Positions 1 through 6,903 of a stretch of 7,898 nucleotides of DNA are shown piece by piece; position 1 is the stretch's first letter; each line of letters starts with the position of its first letter. The notes below the pieces were generated by a model. The model saw only the letters and a list, made by a program, of their open reading frames with translations, did not search any database and was not told the DNA's origin. Made by a program: the position numbers and the translations under genes. The stretch comes from Clostridia bacterium (lineage in GTDB: Bacteria > Bacillota > Clostridia > Oscillospirales > Acutalibacteraceae), in assembly GCA_017454565.1 (NCBI GenBank), contig JAFTCS010000276.1, forward strand, positions 1 to 7,898, given 5' to 3'.

Positions 1-64
1 ATATATTTTTTGCCTTTATATGTCAAGCACAGGTACAGCAAGTCTGCTCACATTTTAACAAAAA

Positions 65-95
65 AAGGGACAACGCCAAACTTGCGCTGTCCCTT
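65..95 (-). terminator. Intrinsic terminator of the GH13 gene
   Basis: Arms 65-76 and 84-95 pair over 12 positions with one mismatch (A73 opposite C87) around a 7-base loop. Read on the minus strand the hairpin is followed by a run of seven T (plus-strand A at 60-66). It lies 27 bases past the GH13 stop codon, the expected place and direction for a Rho-independent terminator. The remaining bases 1-59 are AT-rich and show no gene that I can support. Confidence 0.85.
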
Positions 96-121
96 GGATA
101 CTTATGTAAAACAGTTGATCG

Positions 122-1672
122 TTACCTGATCTTAAAAACGCAAAGTGACTGGGACTTCATGCTGAGCTTGCCCTTTGCAGCTTCAGCTTTGCCGATAGAG
201 AACACACATTCGCAATCAAAATCAAAAGGAGCATCCTGAGCCTTGTCTGTAGGATTAACTGCAATGAGGAAGCTGCCTCTCCTGAATATGAACGGATATG
301 TATTTTTCTTAGCATAAACGACTTCAAAACCGCCGTCAGACTGCAGATCTTCGTTTTCGTGGCGCAGCCTGATGACTTTTTTCAGCGTGTTGAGGATGGA
401 ATCCGGGTCAGACTCGCATTTTTCTACGGTCACGGCATCCTCGGATGTATCTACCGGCAGATAAAGCATTTCTGCGGGTACAGATGAGAAGCCGCAGTTT
501 ACTCCACTGTTCCACTGCATAGGAGTTCTGGTGCCTGTTCTGCTGTATCCGCCTTCCTTGCTGTTAAGACCCTCCATATACTTCATGCCGATCTCATCGC
601 CATAGTAAAGGAAAGGAACACCCGGCATAAGGAACACAAAAGAATAAGCGATCTTTGCTTCAAGAGGTGAAAACATTCTGGTCATTCTGGGTGTGTCATG
701 GTTGCAGGTTATAAAGCTGATATAACCCTTGCCTTTGGTTCCTTTGAGATCATCAAGATACTCGTCAAGGAATTTCATTATGTCACCCTTGCCGTTCTTG
801 CCGAAAACAGCCTTGCACTCCCCTGTTTCCCGGTTCTTGTCACGGAAAAGAATACGGTATCCGTTGTTGTCATGGTCAAGGTAGAAATCGCTGTGGAAAC
901 CCGCGCCGATAGAAACTTTCGGGTTGCACCACTCGGAAATTATGGCCGCATCCGGGAATTCCTTATCCAGCATCGCACGGACATCCTTCCAGACCTTGCA
1001 GGTCTCAGGTTTATCGCCGTCCTCACCCTTAACAAGAGAGTCGGCCATGTCTACACGGAAACCGTCACAGCCCATTCTGAGCCAGAAGCGCATGATATCC
1101 TTCAATGCCTCACGGGTGGCCACACAATCGGGATCAGTAGGCTTCTTCTGCCATGCAGGATGAGTTATCTTGTTGAATCCGTAGTTGAGCGCAGGCTGCG
1201 AGCTGAAATAATTTACCATGTAGTTGCCGTCGCGAGGGGTAATGCCGCAAAGAAGCCTGTACTGCGGAGGAGCCTCCCAAACACAGTCGGTCCAGATGTA
1301 TCTGCCGCTGAATTTGTTCTTTTCGGCCTGCTTGCTCTTGAGGAACCACTCATTCTGGTCAGATGTATGTCCGGGAACAAGGTCAAGAAGTATGCGGATA
1401 CCCTTTTCGTGAGCGACCTCGAAAAGATGTTTCAGGTCTTCGTTGGTGCCGTAACGCTCGGCTACCTTGTAGTAATTTCTGACGTCATAGCCTGCGTCCA
1501 TGAAAGGTGAGTCGTAAACCGGGTTGAGCCATATAGCGTTGCAGCCGAGGCTCTTCACATAATCAAGCTTTGAAATGATACCGGGGATATCTCCGATACC
1601 GTCGCCGTTGCTGTCGCAATAGGTCTGTGGGTATATCTCGTAGAAAACTGCGTCCTTTAACCAATTTGGCAT
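122..1672 (-). CDS. GH13 family alpha-glucosidase/alpha-amylase-like enzyme, cytoplasmic
   Basis: This 516-residue protein is a glycoside hydrolase family 13 enzyme, expected to cleave or transfer alpha-glucosidic bonds in malto-oligosaccharides. Visible in order: an N-terminal YEIYP start of the TIM barrel; a calcium-loop type motif DSNGDGIGD at 20-28; conserved region I with D97 and H102; a B domain with a QPALNYG motif near 159-165 (region V position); region II with R206 and nucleophile D208; region III with acid/base E247 in SEW; region IV NHD at 324-326 with transition-state D326; YYGDE near 356-360; and RTPMQW at 382-387, common in oligo-1,6-glucosidase and trehalose synthase relatives. 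A beta C-terminal domain follows. There is no signal peptide, so it should act on imported sugar. The ATG is preceded by GGAGG with 8-base spacing. Region I reads DLVPGH, with Gly where Asn is usual. The family is certain; the substrate (alpha-1,4, alpha-1,6 or transglycosylation) cannot be fixed. Confidence 0.93.
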   Translation of the reverse strand: MPNWLKDAVFYEIYPQTYCDSNGDGIGDIPGIISKLDYVKSLGCNAIWLNPVYDSPFMDAGYDVRNYYKVAERYGTNEDLKHLFEVAHEKGIRILLDLVPGHTSDQNEWFLKSKQAEKNKFSGRYIWTDCVWEAPPQYRLLCGITPRDGNYMVNYFSSQPALNYGFNKITHPAWQKKPTDPDCVATREALKDIMRFWLRMGCDGFRVDMADSLVKGEDGDKPETCKVWKDVRAMLDKEFPDAAIISEWCNPKVSIGAGFHSDFYLDHDNNGYRILFRDKNRETGECKAVFGKNGKGDIMKFLDEYLDDLKGTKGKGYISFITCNHDTPRMTRMFSPLEAKIAYSFVFLMPGVPFLYYGDEIGMKYMEGLNSKEGGYSRTGTRTPMQWNSGVNCGFSSVPAEMLYLPVDTSEDAVTVEKCESDPDSILNTLKKVIRLRHENEDLQSDGGFEVVYAKKNTYPFIFRRGSFLIAVNPTDKAQDAPFDFDCECVFSIGKAEAAKGKLSMKSQSLCVFKIR

Positions 1673-1705
1673 AATAAAAACCTCCGATACGGATTATTTT
1701 TATAC

Positions 1706-1735
1706 ATTATACCATATAGCAAATATCATATTCAA
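1706..1735 (-). promoter_or_regulatory. Sigma-A type promoter of the GH13 gene
   Basis: On the minus strand a perfect TATAAT (1706-1711) is preceded by TGG, giving an extended -10 of the TGn type. A weaker -35, TTGAAT (1730-1735), lies 18 bases upstream. The predicted start site is near 1699, leaving a leader of about 25 bases that contains the GGAGG ribosome binding site. The palindrome at 1739-1750 sits just upstream of the -35. Confidence 0.7.
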
Positions 1736-1738
1736 GTG

Positions 1739-1750
1739 TTTATCGATAAA
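1739..1750. promoter_or_regulatory. Perfect 12-base palindrome, candidate operator
   Basis: TTTATCGATAAA is its own reverse complement. It lies in the divergent region between the GH13 gene and the symporter, three bases upstream of the GH13 -35 element. A palindrome with a central CG is the usual form of LacI-family operators, and LacI-family regulators often control GH13 genes, so a sugar-responsive operator is possible. No regulator gene is in the window, and AT-rich DNA yields palindromes by chance. Confidence 0.3.
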
Positions 1751-1790
1751 ATGATTTATTATTTTGCTTATGCCGGGCGTCCTGTTTTAT

Positions 1791-1820
1791 TTGCTTTCAG
1801 GTCAGCATATAACTTATAAA
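1791..1820 (+). promoter_or_regulatory. Possible promoter of the alanine symporter gene
   Basis: TTGCTT at 1791-1796 and TATAAA at 1815-1820 are 18 bases apart. The -35 matches only three consensus positions, and the resulting leader would be about 17 bases. An overlapping alternative -10, TATAAC at 1808-1813, has no convincing -35. A promoter is needed here because the upstream gene is divergent, but the exact one is uncertain. Confidence 0.3.
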
Positions 1821-1843
1821 AAGTCTGATTAAGGTGTGACTGA

Positions 1844-3247
1844 ATGGAACTGCTGGAAACCGTAAACGAGAGGATAAATTCACTGGTCTGGGGTCCGTAT
1901 ATGCTGCTTTTACTGATGGGAACAGGCATTTTCTACACTGTAAAGCTCCGCGGCTTTCAGCTTTTGGGGATAAGAGTCTGGTGGAGCAGTACAATTATGA
2001 CTGTTTTCAAGAAAAATAATTCTTCGGAAAACTCGAAAGGTATTTCACCTTTACAGGCGGTATCTGCCGCTTTAGCGGGGTCTGTAGGTACCGGAAACAT
2101 AGTCGGAGTAGCAAACGCTATTGCTCTTGGGGGTGCCGGTGCAGTATTCTGGATGTGGCTGGCCGCCTTTTTCGGAATGGCTACAGTTTTTGCCGAAAAT
2201 GTGCTTGGCATCAAATACCGTGAAAAGAAAAACGGCACTTACTGCGGCGGTCCCATGTATTACATAGAAAAGGGACTTGGCAGCAAATGGCTGGCGGTAT
2301 GCTTTGCAGTTATCTGTTGTCTTGCGTCCCTTGGCATGGGAAATATGACACAGAGCAATTCCGTGGCCGGCGCTCTGAAAGATGGATTCGGCGTTCCTGT
2401 CTGGATAAGCGGTACATTGCTTTCCGTGATTGTGGGAGCAATAATCTTCGGCGGCATCGGCAGGATAGCAAGATTTACTGAAAAGCTTGTTCCTGCCATG
2501 ACAGGCATATTCGTACTCGGAATTATTATCGTGATCGCCACTCATATACAGTCGGTTCCCGAGGCTTTTTACAGGATCATCACTGAGGCCTTTGACATAA
2601 AGGCTGTTTCCGGCGGCTTTATGGGCTATGGAATGACGATGGCCATAAAGTACGGTATTTCGAGAGGTGTATTCTCCAATGAAGCAGGGCTTGGCACTTC
2701 ACCAATTGTGCACTGTGCCGCTGAAACAGAAGATCCCTATGAGCAGGGAATGTGGGGGATTTTTCAGGTATTTATCGATACGATCATACTATGTACGCTT
2801 ATGGCTCTTTGTGTGCTGGTCACAGGCGGCGATCGTATAGGGCTTGATGGTATAGAGCTGTGCAGCTATGCTTTCAGGAGTGCTGCCGGAAATATCGGCG
2901 GAATCTTCATGTCGGTTTCAATCGTACTTTTTGCTTTCGGGACTCTTGTATCCTGGTCATACTACGGAGAGAAAAGTCTGGAATATCTGACCGGCGGAAA
3001 ATATATCGGTATATACCGTATCGTCTATTCTGCATCTGCGTGTCTTGGCTGTGTTATGAGCCTTTCTCTTGTGTGGGAGATATCGGATACCCTTAACGGA
3101 CTGATGGCAATACCTAATCTTATTGCGTTGATTCTTCTCTCCGGCAAAGTAAAGCACAGGGAGCTTAAAACCACTCTTGGCAGATTGAGCAGGCGTAAAC
3201 AAAACGATCATAGTCTGACAAAATATTATTCTGTTAAATCTGACTGA
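1844..3247 (+). CDS. AGCS family sodium:alanine (amino acid) symporter
   Basis: A 467-residue polytopic membrane protein that should import alanine, and possibly glycine or serine, with sodium across the cytoplasmic membrane. The family signature GGAGAVFWMWLAAFFG lies at 96-111. The conserved SVGTGNIVGVA segment is at 80-90, and a GISRGVFSNEAGLGTSP segment typical of AGCS proteins is at 271-287. About ten hydrophobic stretches alternate with short polar loops, and the length is normal for the family. The C-terminal tail after about 435 is basic and polar, as expected for a cytoplasmic end. The ATG at 1844 has AAGGTG seven bases upstream. The gene is divergent from the GH13 enzyme and runs in the same direction as the carboxypeptidase lipoprotein downstream, 193 bases away. 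No strong terminator follows it, so some readthrough is possible. The family call is firm. The exact substrate is inferred; structural work on a family member has shown binding of both L- and D-alanine. Confidence 0.93.
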   Translation: MELLETVNERINSLVWGPYMLLLLMGTGIFYTVKLRGFQLLGIRVWWSSTIMTVFKKNNSSENSKGISPLQAVSAALAGSVGTGNIVGVANAIALGGAGAVFWMWLAAFFGMATVFAENVLGIKYREKKNGTYCGGPMYYIEKGLGSKWLAVCFAVICCLASLGMGNMTQSNSVAGALKDGFGVPVWISGTLLSVIVGAIIFGGIGRIARFTEKLVPAMTGIFVLGIIIVIATHIQSVPEAFYRIITEAFDIKAVSGGFMGYGMTMAIKYGISRGVFSNEAGLGTSPIVHCAAETEDPYEQGMWGIFQVFIDTIILCTLMALCVLVTGGDRIGLDGIELCSYAFRSAAGNIGGIFMSVSIVLFAFGTLVSWSYYGEKSLEYLTGGKYIGIYRIVYSASACLGCVMSLSLVWEISDTLNGLMAIPNLIALILLSGKVKHRELKTTLGRLSRRKQNDHSLTKYYSVKSD

Positions 3248-3371
3248 TTTTTCACATATTTATTTTGCTGACTTGGCATTGATTTGGTAAGTTATTGATA
3301 GTATTAAAAACTTTATTGCAGTAAAAATTGTATATTATTGTAAATTCTTGGCGAATAATTTAAAATAAGCA

Positions 3372-3400
3372 TTGACTATTTGATTATATGGTTATAGAAT
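3372..3400 (+). promoter_or_regulatory. Sigma-A type promoter of the carboxypeptidase lipoprotein gene
   Basis: TTGACT at 3372-3377 and TAGAAT at 3395-3400 each match five of six consensus bases and are spaced by exactly 17. The expected start site near 3407 gives a leader of roughly 34 bases, which contains the GAGGA ribosome binding site at 3431-3435. The rest of the 3248-3440 gap is very AT-rich and shows no gene or strong hairpin. Confidence 0.7.
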
Positions 3401-3440
3401 AAAATAGTATTTAATTTAACAAATAAAACGAGGAACACAA

Positions 3441-4808
3441 ATGAAAAACAAAACAGCAGTCATTTTATCGTCAATAATAGTATTATCCGCATCATCATGC
3501 ACACCTGCAGTCAGAAATGCGTCCTACGAAATCGAGGCTGAGCCGGTATCCGATATGTTGGTTGAAGAAAACAATACCGGTTCAGAAGACGATTATTCTG
3601 ATACAAGTTTAAGCTCCTCAAAGCCTGTGCAGGAAAGGGATACTTCCCGGACTTTACAAAAAGAAAGCTCACTGCACGAGCCCTCACTCACGGACAGCAC
3701 GAAAAAAGATACAGCTATCCCGAAAGTATCTGTCTCAGAATCCTCCGTGCAGGAAGCCACTGTACCTGAACCATTAAATATTACTGAATCGGAAAGCACT
3801 CATTCAGAACAGCTAAGTCAGGAAAATAAAAATACCGAGAAAAAGCAGGAAAGCTCACTTTCAGAATCTTCTGTACCTGAAAGTCCGAACGCAAATTCTT
3901 CTGTTCAGGAAAAATCGAAAGCCGAAAGCTCAATTCAGGAAAGTTCATATTCCGAAGAAAAAAGCGAACCGGTCAGACAGAAAGATACATCCGAGCCTGA
4001 CACGCCAAAGATAAAAAGCTCCCGGAGCAGGGTGGATCAGATCGACATAAGCTGGGAAGCGGTTGAGGGCGCCGATGGATACATCATACAGTATTCGACT
4101 TCAAAGAAGCTTAATCCGAAAAAATGCCTGACAGTTGAGACAACTGACACCAAGGTAACGCTGAAAGATCTCAAAACTAACAGCAAATATTATTACCATG
4201 TGTGTGCATTCAAAAAAGCTGAAAGCGGCCAGAAGATCAGTTCCGACTGGAGCAGCACCTGTTCCGGGTGGCTAAAAAGCATCTATGTTGTTGACGGCGT
4301 TACATATATTGACGGGATACTCATTGCCAACAAGACATATTCACTGCCCTCTGATTTCGGAGACGGTCTGGATCCTGAGGTGTATGAAGCCTTTAACCGT
4401 ATGGCAAGTGATGCCGCTGCTGACGGAATATACCTTTACATAATTTCCGGTTTCAGGAGCTACCAGACTCAGAGTTACACTTACAATTCATTCGTTTATG
4501 ACAGAGGAGTTGAGCAGGCTGACAGATGCTCTGCACGTCCCGGTCATTCCGAGCACCAGAGCGGCCTTGCAATAGACGTAAACACCACTTCCGACTATTT
4601 TGACGGTACTCCCGAAGCAATCTGGCTTGCCAACAACTGTGTGAAGTACGGATTTATCATCCGCTACCCAAAGGGAAAAGAATCCGTGACCGGTTACAAG
4701 TACGAACCATGGCATATTCGTTACCTTGGTGCACAGAAAGCTGCAGAAATAGCCAACAGCAAACTTACAATTGAAGAATACTACGGCATAACCTCGTCCT
4801 ACTCATAA
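3441..4808 (+). CDS. Lipoprotein D-Ala carboxypeptidase (VanY/LdcB-type) with Fn3-like domain
   Basis: A 455-residue exported protein predicted to trim the terminal D-alanine (or another C-terminal residue) from peptidoglycan stem peptides. The N-terminus has Lys residues, a hydrophobic core and SASSC, giving a likely lipidated Cys20, though Ala at -3 is not the usual Leu. Residues 21 to about 187 form a Ser/Glu/Pro-rich linker with degenerate SSVQE-like repeats. Residues about 188-277 resemble a fibronectin type III domain (ISWEAVEGADGYIIQY, then YYYHVCAF). The catalytic VanY domain is at about 295-450: SGFRS at 336-340 with R339, SEHQSGLAIDV at 370-380 with zinc ligands H372 and D379, and EPWH at 422-425 with general base E422 and zinc ligand H425. 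All key residues are present. The ATG at 3441 follows GAGGA. The call as cell-wall carboxypeptidase is strong; DD versus LD specificity is open. Without vanR/S/H/A/X nearby it should not be read as glycopeptide resistance. Confidence 0.9.
   Translation: MKNKTAVILSSIIVLSASSCTPAVRNASYEIEAEPVSDMLVEENNTGSEDDYSDTSLSSSKPVQERDTSRTLQKESSLHEPSLTDSTKKDTAIPKVSVSESSVQEATVPEPLNITESESTHSEQLSQENKNTEKKQESSLSESSVPESPNANSSVQEKSKAESSIQESSYSEEKSEPVRQKDTSEPDTPKIKSSRSRVDQIDISWEAVEGADGYIIQYSTSKKLNPKKCLTVETTDTKVTLKDLKTNSKYYYHVCAFKKAESGQKISSDWSSTCSGWLKSIYVVDGVTYIDGILIANKTYSLPSDFGDGLDPEVYEAFNRMASDAAADGIYLYIISGFRSYQTQSYTYNSFVYDRGVEQADRCSARPGHSEHQSGLAIDVNTTSDYFDGTPEAIWLANNCVKYGFIIRYPKGKESVTGYKYEPWHIRYLGAQKAAEIANSKLTIEEYYGITSSYS
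3729..3965 (+). repeat. Degenerate Ser/Glu-rich coding repeats in the lipoprotein linker
   Basis: This stretch encodes residues about 97-175. Short units such as SSVQE, SSVPE, SSVQE and SSIQE recur, with ESS-type steps between them. At DNA level the 9-mer GAAAGCTCA occurs at 3849-3857 and 3924-3932, and also just outside at 3663-3671, which suggests expansion by short duplication followed by drift. The product would be an acidic, disordered spacer between the lipid anchor and the folded domains. Confidence 0.7.
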
Positions 4809-4813
4809 AAGAT

Positions 4814-4852
4814 AATCCGGTGGAGAAATGATCTCAGATCCTCCACCGGATT
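4814..4852. terminator. Bidirectional intrinsic terminator between convergent genes
   Basis: Arms 4814-4825 and 4841-4852 are perfect 12-base inverted repeats (AATCCGGTGGAG and its complement) around a 15-base loop. On the plus strand a T-rich tail follows (4851-4867). On the minus strand the complement of AAAAGAT at 4807-4813 gives a shorter T-rich tail. It starts six bases after the carboxypeptidase stop and ends three bases from the hslO stop, so it should end transcription of both. Confidence 0.88.
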
Positions 4853-4855
4853 GTT

Positions 4856-5773
4856 TTATTCTTTTTCGGAATTTGATGCTGTTCTTGCTTTTATTATCTG
4901 CTCAAGCTGGAGCTTTGAAAAACGGTGCTTTTTCTTGCAGAAGTGGCATATTGCCTCGGCATAGCCCTTTTCGTCAGCGAGCGAACGTATTTCATCATCG
5001 CTGAGGGTGGAAAAAGCTTCAATTATCTTCTCACGGCTGCAGGAGCAGGCATATCTTACAGGGGTCTCATCCAGTATCTCGACTTCAAAGCCTTTAAGTG
5101 CGGTACGACAGATATCTTCGATACTCATACCCTTTGCGAGCATGGTTGTCATAGGCTCCAGCTCGGATATGTTCTTTTCAATCTTGTCTATAGTGTCCTC
5201 ACCGGCACCAGGAAGAAGCTGTATGAGCAGACCTCCTGCTAAAAGCACCTGATGGTCCTCTTTGTCAAGCAGCACACCTAAAGCACAGGCAGTCGGTATC
5301 TGTTCACTTGTAGCGTAGTAGCTGGTGATGTCCTCTGCAATCTCACCTGATACAAGCGGAACCTGCCCAACGTATGGCTCGCCTGAACCGAAATCCTTCA
5401 TTACGTTGAGGATGCCTGTTCTGCCGACAGCCTTTGAGACGTTCAGCTTTCCGTTAGAGTAGTATTCGGTGGGACAATCGGGGTTCTGCACATAGCCTTT
5501 GACGTTGCCTTTGCTGTCAGAAACAGCTATAACGGCTCCTGTCTCGCTCTCATCTCCCTTTATTCTCAGTGTCAGGGTAGCATCATCCTGTTTGAGCTGC
5601 GCGCCCATTATAGCAGCTGCCGTAAGCAAACGACCAAGGGCGGCTGTTGCAGCCGGAGACGTCAGGTGCAGCTTTGCTCCGGTATAAACGATATCGGTGG
5701 TATCTGCAGCACAGGCCATAACTGCTCCGTCAGGTGTGATGCAGCGAATAATTCTGTCTTTGCTCATGTTCAT
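4856..5773 (-). CDS. hslO: Hsp33 redox-regulated chaperonin
   Basis: A 305-residue cytoplasmic holdase chaperone. In the family, zinc bound by four reduced cysteines keeps the protein inactive; oxidative stress with unfolding forms disulfides, releases zinc and exposes the client-binding surface. The N-terminal part shows the family pattern of an RCITPDG start and a SPAATAALGRLLTAA segment near 39-53. A GGLLIQLLPGA segment lies near 180-190. The C-terminal redox switch is intact: C243-x-C245 in ACSCSREK and C276-x-x-C279 in ICHFCKKKH. The length is normal. It is the last gene of a three-gene operon; its ATG overlaps the methyltransferase stop as ATGA (5770-5773). A second in-frame ATG at 5767 (Met3) is an alternative start, because the AAGGA upstream is close to the first ATG and far from the second. 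Identity is secure; the start is uncertain by two residues. Confidence 0.95.
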   Translation of the reverse strand: MNMSKDRIIRCITPDGAVMACAADTTDIVYTGAKLHLTSPAATAALGRLLTAAAIMGAQLKQDDATLTLRIKGDESETGAVIAVSDSKGNVKGYVQNPDCPTEYYSNGKLNVSKAVGRTGILNVMKDFGSGEPYVGQVPLVSGEIAEDITSYYATSEQIPTACALGVLLDKEDHQVLLAGGLLIQLLPGAGEDTIDKIEKNISELEPMTTMLAKGMSIEDICRTALKGFEVEILDETPVRYACSCSREKIIEAFSTLSDDEIRSLADEKGYAEAICHFCKKKHRFSKLQLEQIIKARTASNSEKE

Positions 5774-6513
5774 TTCTTCCTTACTATAAATATTTCTCGC
5801 TGGGAATCCGGCTTCGGCGGATCAAATGACCTGTCATCATAGACCGCTTCAGCGAAGAGTCCGGCATTGTCAAGCATTTCATTCATCTCTTCACGAGTAT
5901 AGGCGCGCTCCGAAAACTGCTCAGAAAACCTGCGGTAAAGCTTACCGTCAGGCACAAAGAAATCCAGAGTGATCGCCACTCTGTTATCCTTTTCAAAATA
6001 GTTGTTCTGCCAGCAGCAAAAAACCTTTTCCGTGTCATAGACAAAGCAGTTGTCGCCCAGCACATGACGGTGCTTATAGACTGTATTGCAGTCGAACACA
6101 AAAAGGCCATCGTCCTGAAGGTAATTCGCTATCCTGCCGAATGCGGCAGTTACGGCCTTTTTTGAGGGCAGATGGTTTATACTGTCAAGAGTACAGATAC
6201 ATGTGTCTATTTTCCCGTAAAGCTCCAGGGCTTGCATCTTCTGACAAAGAAAAAGCGTACTTTTGCCTGCTTCGTCAAATTTTTGCTGAGCAACAGAGAG
6301 CATATCGGCTGAGGAATCCGCGCCGAAAATATCCACTCCCCGGCGGCTGAGTTCTAAGGTAAGGCTGCCTGTACCGCAGGCAAGGTCAAGGGTCAGACCC
6401 GGCTCGTGATCGTGGCGCCTGAAAAGCTCCATTATATAATCCGCTCTCTTGTCATACTCTACATTGCCGGTCAGTATGTCGTAAAATTCCGCAAAATATG
6501 AATATGCGCTCAC
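5770..6513 (-). CDS. Class I SAM-dependent methyltransferase, YqeM-like
   Basis: A 247-residue soluble Rossmann-fold methyltransferase. Motif I, LDLACGTGSLTL at 42-53, binds S-adenosylmethionine. The acidic residue after strand 2 is D66 in GADSS, and CTLDSINHL at 107-115 corresponds to motif IV. From memory, the overall arrangement resembles Bacillus YqeM: the N-terminal FAEFYD, motif I, the DSINHL segment, YRRFSEQFSERAYTREEM near 193-210 and a C-terminal QREIFIVRKK. The methyl acceptor of that group is not established to my knowledge, and I assign none. The start is GTG at 6513, supported by GAGGAG (6522-6527) eight bases upstream and by the 4-base GTGA overlap with the yerC-like stop. Its own TGA overlaps the hslO ATG, so the gene is translationally linked on both sides. 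Family call strong, function unknown. Confidence 0.88.
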   Translation of the reverse strand: MSAYSYFAEFYDILTGNVEYDKRADYIMELFRRHDHEPGLTLDLACGTGSLTLELSRRGVDIFGADSSADMLSVAQQKFDEAGKSTLFLCQKMQALELYGKIDTCICTLDSINHLPSKKAVTAAFGRIANYLQDDGLFVFDCNTVYKHRHVLGDNCFVYDTEKVFCCWQNNYFEKDNRVAITLDFFVPDGKLYRRFSEQFSERAYTREEMNEMLDNAGLFAEAVYDDRSFDPPKPDSQREIFIVRKK

Positions 6514-6821
6514 TCTTTTTTCTCCTCGCCTTTGTTCTTTTTTGTACGTTCAAAAACAAGAGCATAGCCGTCGCTGCCGTAATTAAGTGCTCTGTTTACA
6601 CGGCTGATCGTTGCTGTGCTTGCACCGGTCTGTTCGACTATTTCGGTATAGATCTCTCCTGCGTCAAGCATCTTTGCCACAGCATAGCGCTGCGACATCG
6701 CTTTTATCTCAGGTACGGTGCAAAGATCATCAAAAAAAGCATAACATTCCTCTACGCTTTTCAGGGTAAGAATTGCCTCATATAATGCGTCAGTGTTTTC
6801 CGTCTTTATTTTTGTATTCAT
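6510..6821 (-). CDS. yerC: YerC/YecD-type TrpR-like helix-turn-helix regulator
   Basis: A 103-residue protein of the TrpR-related YerC/YecD family. Characteristic segments are the ILTLKSVEECYAFFDDLCT stretch near 17-35, then PEIKAMSQRYAVAKMLDAGE at 37-56, and a helix-turn-helix ending in GASTATISRVNRALNYG at 66-82, where the recognition helix is expected. The C-terminus after about 90 is a charged Lys/Glu tail. TrpR relatives bind DNA as dimers, and comparative studies have linked some Firmicute members to histidine biosynthesis genes; no histidine gene is here, so the target is open. The ATG at 6821 has GGAGG seven to eight bases upstream. It is first in an operon with the methyltransferase and hslO and overlaps the former by 4 bases. 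Family call firm; the symbol is by resemblance to B. subtilis YerC. Confidence 0.9.
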   Translation of the reverse strand: MNTKIKTENTDALYEAILTLKSVEECYAFFDDLCTVPEIKAMSQRYAVAKMLDAGEIYTEIVEQTGASTATISRVNRALNYGSDGYALVFERTKKNKGEEKKE

Positions 6822-6860
6822 TTTTAAGCCTCCTGCGGGCCAATGTTTTATTATAATAGC

Positions 6861-6889
6861 ATTTTACCATAGGAAAGTATAAAAGTAAA
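6861..6889 (-). promoter_or_regulatory. Sigma-A type promoter of the yerC-methyltransferase-hslO operon
   Basis: On the minus strand TAAAAT (6861-6866) preceded by TGG forms an extended -10, and TTTACT (6884-6889) lies 17 bases upstream. The start site would be near 6854, leaving a leader of about 33 bases with GGAGG before the ATG. A perfect TATAAT also occurs at 6850-6855 but has no -35. A 10-base palindrome TATTATAATA (6849-6858) spans the predicted start site and could be an autoregulatory site or just AT-rich sequence. Confidence 0.55.
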
Positions 6890-6903
6890 TAGGCAAAGAA
6901 AAA

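Noticed and set aside
698..1510. A 270-codon open frame on the plus strand opposite the GH13 gene
   Set aside because: It lies wholly inside a clear GH13 gene with all catalytic motifs, has no recognisable domain and has no good ribosome binding site; it is a shadow frame.
1957..2545. Several minus-strand open frames opposite the symporter
   Set aside because: They overlap a convincing AGCS gene, have shadow-like composition and show no family features.
3236..3250. Hairpin AAATC/GATTT at the symporter stop as a terminator
   Set aside because: Only five AT-rich pairs and a short tail; too weak to call.
3248..3440. Riboswitch or small RNA in the AT-rich gap
   Set aside because: I could see no conserved motif or strong paired structure; only a promoter is supported there.
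3441..4808. Reading the VanY-domain protein as a vancomycin resistance gene
   Set aside because: No vanR, vanS, vanH, ligase or vanX lies nearby, and the domain layout is that of a general cell-wall carboxypeptidase.
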